From the NCBI GenBank assembly GCA_020650975.1, contig JAIPMN010002179.1, forward strand, positions 1 through 34,500: a DNA stretch of 34,500 nucleotides, given 5' to 3'. Positions within the stretch are counted from its first letter, which is position 1; every line of letters starts with the position of its first letter. The position numbers and the translations under genes were made by a program. Origin of the DNA: Apostichopus californicus. Its lineage: Eukaryota > Echinodermata > Holothuroidea > Aspidochirotida > Stichopodidae. The notes beneath the pieces are model-generated. The model worked only from the letters and a program-made list of their open reading frames with translations, searched no databases and was not told where the DNA came from. Positions 32,807 to 34,500 of this stretch are shown one piece after another.

Positions 32807-32993
32807 TTATTGATTTTGACTCATTGCAGTGTTCAGAATGGCAAGAACACTAGATTTCATCCAAAAAGCACTCGATGCTCTGGGCAAGAAGGATGAAACA
32901 GAGAAAGCACTTGAAGTTTTGGGATACCTCTTTAAAGCCATTTGGCTTTTCTCGGATCATCTTATTTGGTTTGGAAAGATTAAACTCATCCAG
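29474..32993 (+). CDS. PEX11: PEX11-family peroxisomal membrane protein, 5' part
   Basis: Coding exons are 29474-29568, 32167-32282 and 32830-32993, with matching phases; 125 codons are seen and the gene continues past the right edge. The N-terminus carries SSFIKYMSYTDGRDKVNR, then TVQYGARFILWYFDRYGG, an LESALTTSRKLFRMARTLDF segment and KALEVLGYLFKAIWLFSDHL followed by IWFGKIKLIQ. This is the order of the PEX11 N-terminal half: a GRDK(L/V)xR motif, an amphipathic helix, an SRK-FR motif, then a hydrophobic D-x-(L/I)-W stretch. Family members run about 230-260 aa, so roughly half is missing to the right. PEX11 proteins remodel and elongate the peroxisome membrane before division. The start ATG has A at -3. 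Which paralogue (alpha/beta or gamma) cannot be told. The last visible donor (GTTTGT) is weak but in phase. Confidence 0.88.
29843..30827. mobile_element. Putative DNA transposon with palindrome-rich ends
   Basis: About 985 bp in PEX11 intron 1 is bounded by TTTATTTAT at 29834-29842 and 30828-30836, a possible 9-bp target duplication, though AT-simple. The ends share an inverted repeat: GTGGCTATTGGCACG on the left and, reverse-complemented, GTGGCTATTCGCACG on the right (16 of 19 including outer bases). Subterminal regions hold short palindromes on both sides. The centre has C-rich and G-rich tracts (near 30160 and 30700) and no transposase. Superfamily unassigned. Confidence 0.55.
29852..30091. 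repeat. Array of 24-30 bp imperfect palindromes
   Basis: Dyads at 29852-29875, 29895-29920, 29928-29955, 29965-29990, 29995-30024 and about 30066-30091 start 30-43 bp apart. One more is degenerate near 30035-30062. The best have 9-12-bp arms of the form TATTSGCACG around a 2-6-bp centre. Two more dyads of the same type lie at 30773-30800 and 30791-30818. Confidence 0.75.
30866..31064. repeat. Three copies of a CAGAATAYCCCRCAACT motif
   Basis: The motif occurs at about 30868 (plus), 30963-30982 (minus) and 31047 (plus). The first two form an inverted pair around about 75 bp. Possibly a small foldback remnant. Confidence 0.5.
31065..32166 (+). other. Remainder of PEX11 intron 1
   Basis: No gene or repeat family recognised. 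It ends at the acceptor TTTTTCTCTACTCTAG. Confidence 0.5.
32774..32801 (+). repeat. (TA)n microsatellite
   Basis: An uninterrupted TA run about 28 bp before PEX11 exon 3, within the region where a branch point would be expected. Confidence 0.85.
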
Positions 32994-34072
32994 GTTTGTT
33001 ATTCTACGAGGGTTAAATTTTGTCAGAATGGTTGTGTAGGAACTTGTGAAGTCTTGCACCTTAATAAATAATAATTAATGTCTTTCAGCGTTAATTTCTT
33101 AGATTATGGGTGATTCTTTCTCTCTTCCCTTAACCATCATATGTTTCTCAAGTGTTCTATCAGGGAACTTATTTCTAAATTATGTCAAACAAGTTATGCA
33201 AATACCATCAGAACTCAAAAGGAAAAGCTGATGCAATCTGCTCTTCAAGAAGGACAAATGCAGTTGACAAGCTCACAACATGCTAATAAGCATCAATATA
33301 CCAACTACTGTACTAGATCAATCTTAACAGTGCTTGTTTGTGCTTAACAGTCTTAGCAGACCTATTGGCTATCAGCTTTACCTTTCATATTATAACTCCC
33401 TTTGGGATTGTCAGGAAGAAAAAAAACTTTAAAAAATAAATAAATAACTAATTAAATAAATATTCAGGTAGTATACAATCAGTATTAAATTTTCTGTGAA
33501 CTCTATCAGTTTAAATAGATAAAATCAGCTGGGCATTAAATTAAGTGCCAAGAGGCACAGAGAAGATTAAAAGAGAAGAAAGCGAACACGAAAGAAAGGC
33601 CATTAATTGAGAAGGGCAGTAAGTTGACTGCAGCTTCACATAGTTGAAGTTTGATTGTTATATTCGGAAGGAAGAGAAAGTGGGTGGTGCCCTAGCAGTG
33701 GGGGGGGGGGTGTGGGAGGGGGGATTCTAAAACATTCAATCATATAGTTTAGGTAGATAGACATGTGCATATGAAGACTTCGAGACAGGTATGAGAGGAG
33801 CAATGTAAATAGAGATACTTTCTAGAGCAGATGTTGTCATTTGCTTGGAAAGTGTTTGAGGGACATGGTAGCAAGCTTGAAGTTCTTTCTGCAATTTACT
33901 GTCACTGTGTGTAAGTTTGTCAATAATAAAAGAGATGAAAATGCATTTTGGGTTATTTTGTGGTTATCTGACACACTGTATCAATAATCAAGCAAATGAA
34001 AGCAGAGCATAATCAGGTTAATCATATCTGGCAAGACTGAGAAATTTGTTTTGCTGGAAGTTATTGTAAAAT
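32994..34072 (+). other. PEX11 intron after exon 3
   Basis: No further PEX11 exon was identified before the window ends. It contains AT-rich low-complexity sequence and a G10 run near 33700. Confidence 0.45.
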
Positions 34073-34500
34073 TATTATTATTATTATTATTACACAAAAT
34101 TTATATAGCGCCTTATTCAATTAAAAAATTGCTCTAAAGCGCTTTACAGCAAAAGAAAAAAAATTTGTTAAAGTAAAAAAGTTAAATAGGTTATAAAAGT
34201 TAAGATTGTATAGAAAAATATATGAAAGAAATGTAAAAAATAAATAGAAAAATTATGACTAAAATACAAAATAACACCTGAATTGAGTATGTGCAGCAAA
34301 GTAAAATAAAAAGTACATTAATCTGCGTAGACAATTAAAAAGTTGCTCTAAGGCGCCTAACAGCAAAAGATAAAAATATATGTTAAAAGTCAAAAAGTCA
34401 AAAGGTTATAAAAGTAAGATTGAATAGAAAAATATATGATAGAAATGATAAAAAATAAATAGAAAAATTATGATTAAAATACAATAATAACACCTGAATT
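34073..34500 (+). repeat. TATTA microsatellite and about 214-bp tandem repeat
   Basis: A (TTA)n run near 34073-34092 leads into TTTATATAGCGCC and AAGCGCTTTACAGC, a motif pair common in dispersed repeats of marine animals. Sequence from about 34119 (CAATTAAAAAATTGCTCTA) recurs from about 34333 (CAATTAAAAAGTTGCTCTA) and continues with similar order to the right edge, so at least two units of about 214 bp are present. Confidence 0.7.

Overview
The window looks like nuclear DNA of a marine deuterostome, most likely an echinoderm. It is AT-rich, with short exons in 0.3-3 kb introns, many small non-autonomous repeats, tRNA-derived SINEs and poly-G/poly-C tracts. The class (sea cucumber, urchin or other) cannot be fixed from sequence alone. 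No bacterial, organellar or CRISPR features are present. Three spliced protein-coding genes could be rebuilt by hand from splice sites, reading-frame phase and remembered family sequence.

Layout. Positions 1-2398 are upstream or intronic sequence. They are dominated by two inverted copies of a TTAA-flanked MITE, one of which carries a nested 294-bp hAT-like MITE. From 2399 to 24259 on the plus strand there is a 21-exon gene in which every splice junction is phase-compatible. Its N-terminal third resembles vertebrate C1orf87 (CREF, an EF-hand-like protein). A roughly 270-residue charged disordered exon follows. The C-terminal 650 residues are an EML-type (echinoderm microtubule-associated protein-like) HELP plus WD40 core. 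This is either a true C1orf87-EML fusion or two adjacent genes, and the sequence favours the fusion. Introns carry tRNA-Thr-, tRNA-Ser- and tRNA-Gly-like SINEs, a LINE-like 3' tail, minisatellites and a palindromic element.

From 24260 to 26663 there is a gene-free convergent interval. From 29156 down to 26664 on the minus strand lies a complete three-exon gene for mitochondrial ribosomal protein bL32m (MRPL32, 190 aa). From 29474 rightwards on the plus strand lies the 5' half of a PEX11-family peroxisome proliferation gene. Three coding exons (125 codons) are visible and the rest lies beyond the window.

MRPL32 and PEX11 are head-to-head with 317 bp between start codons, suggesting a shared bidirectional promoter. 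MRPL32 intron 1 carries a 0.4-kb tandem duplication that copies the end of exon 1 and its 5' splice site. PEX11 intron 1 carries a roughly 985-bp apparent DNA transposon whose subterminal regions are arrays of short palindromes. The window ends in a roughly 214-bp tandem repeat. The genes do not form one pathway: a probable microtubule-binding protein sits beside two organelle genes, one mitochondrial and one peroxisomal.
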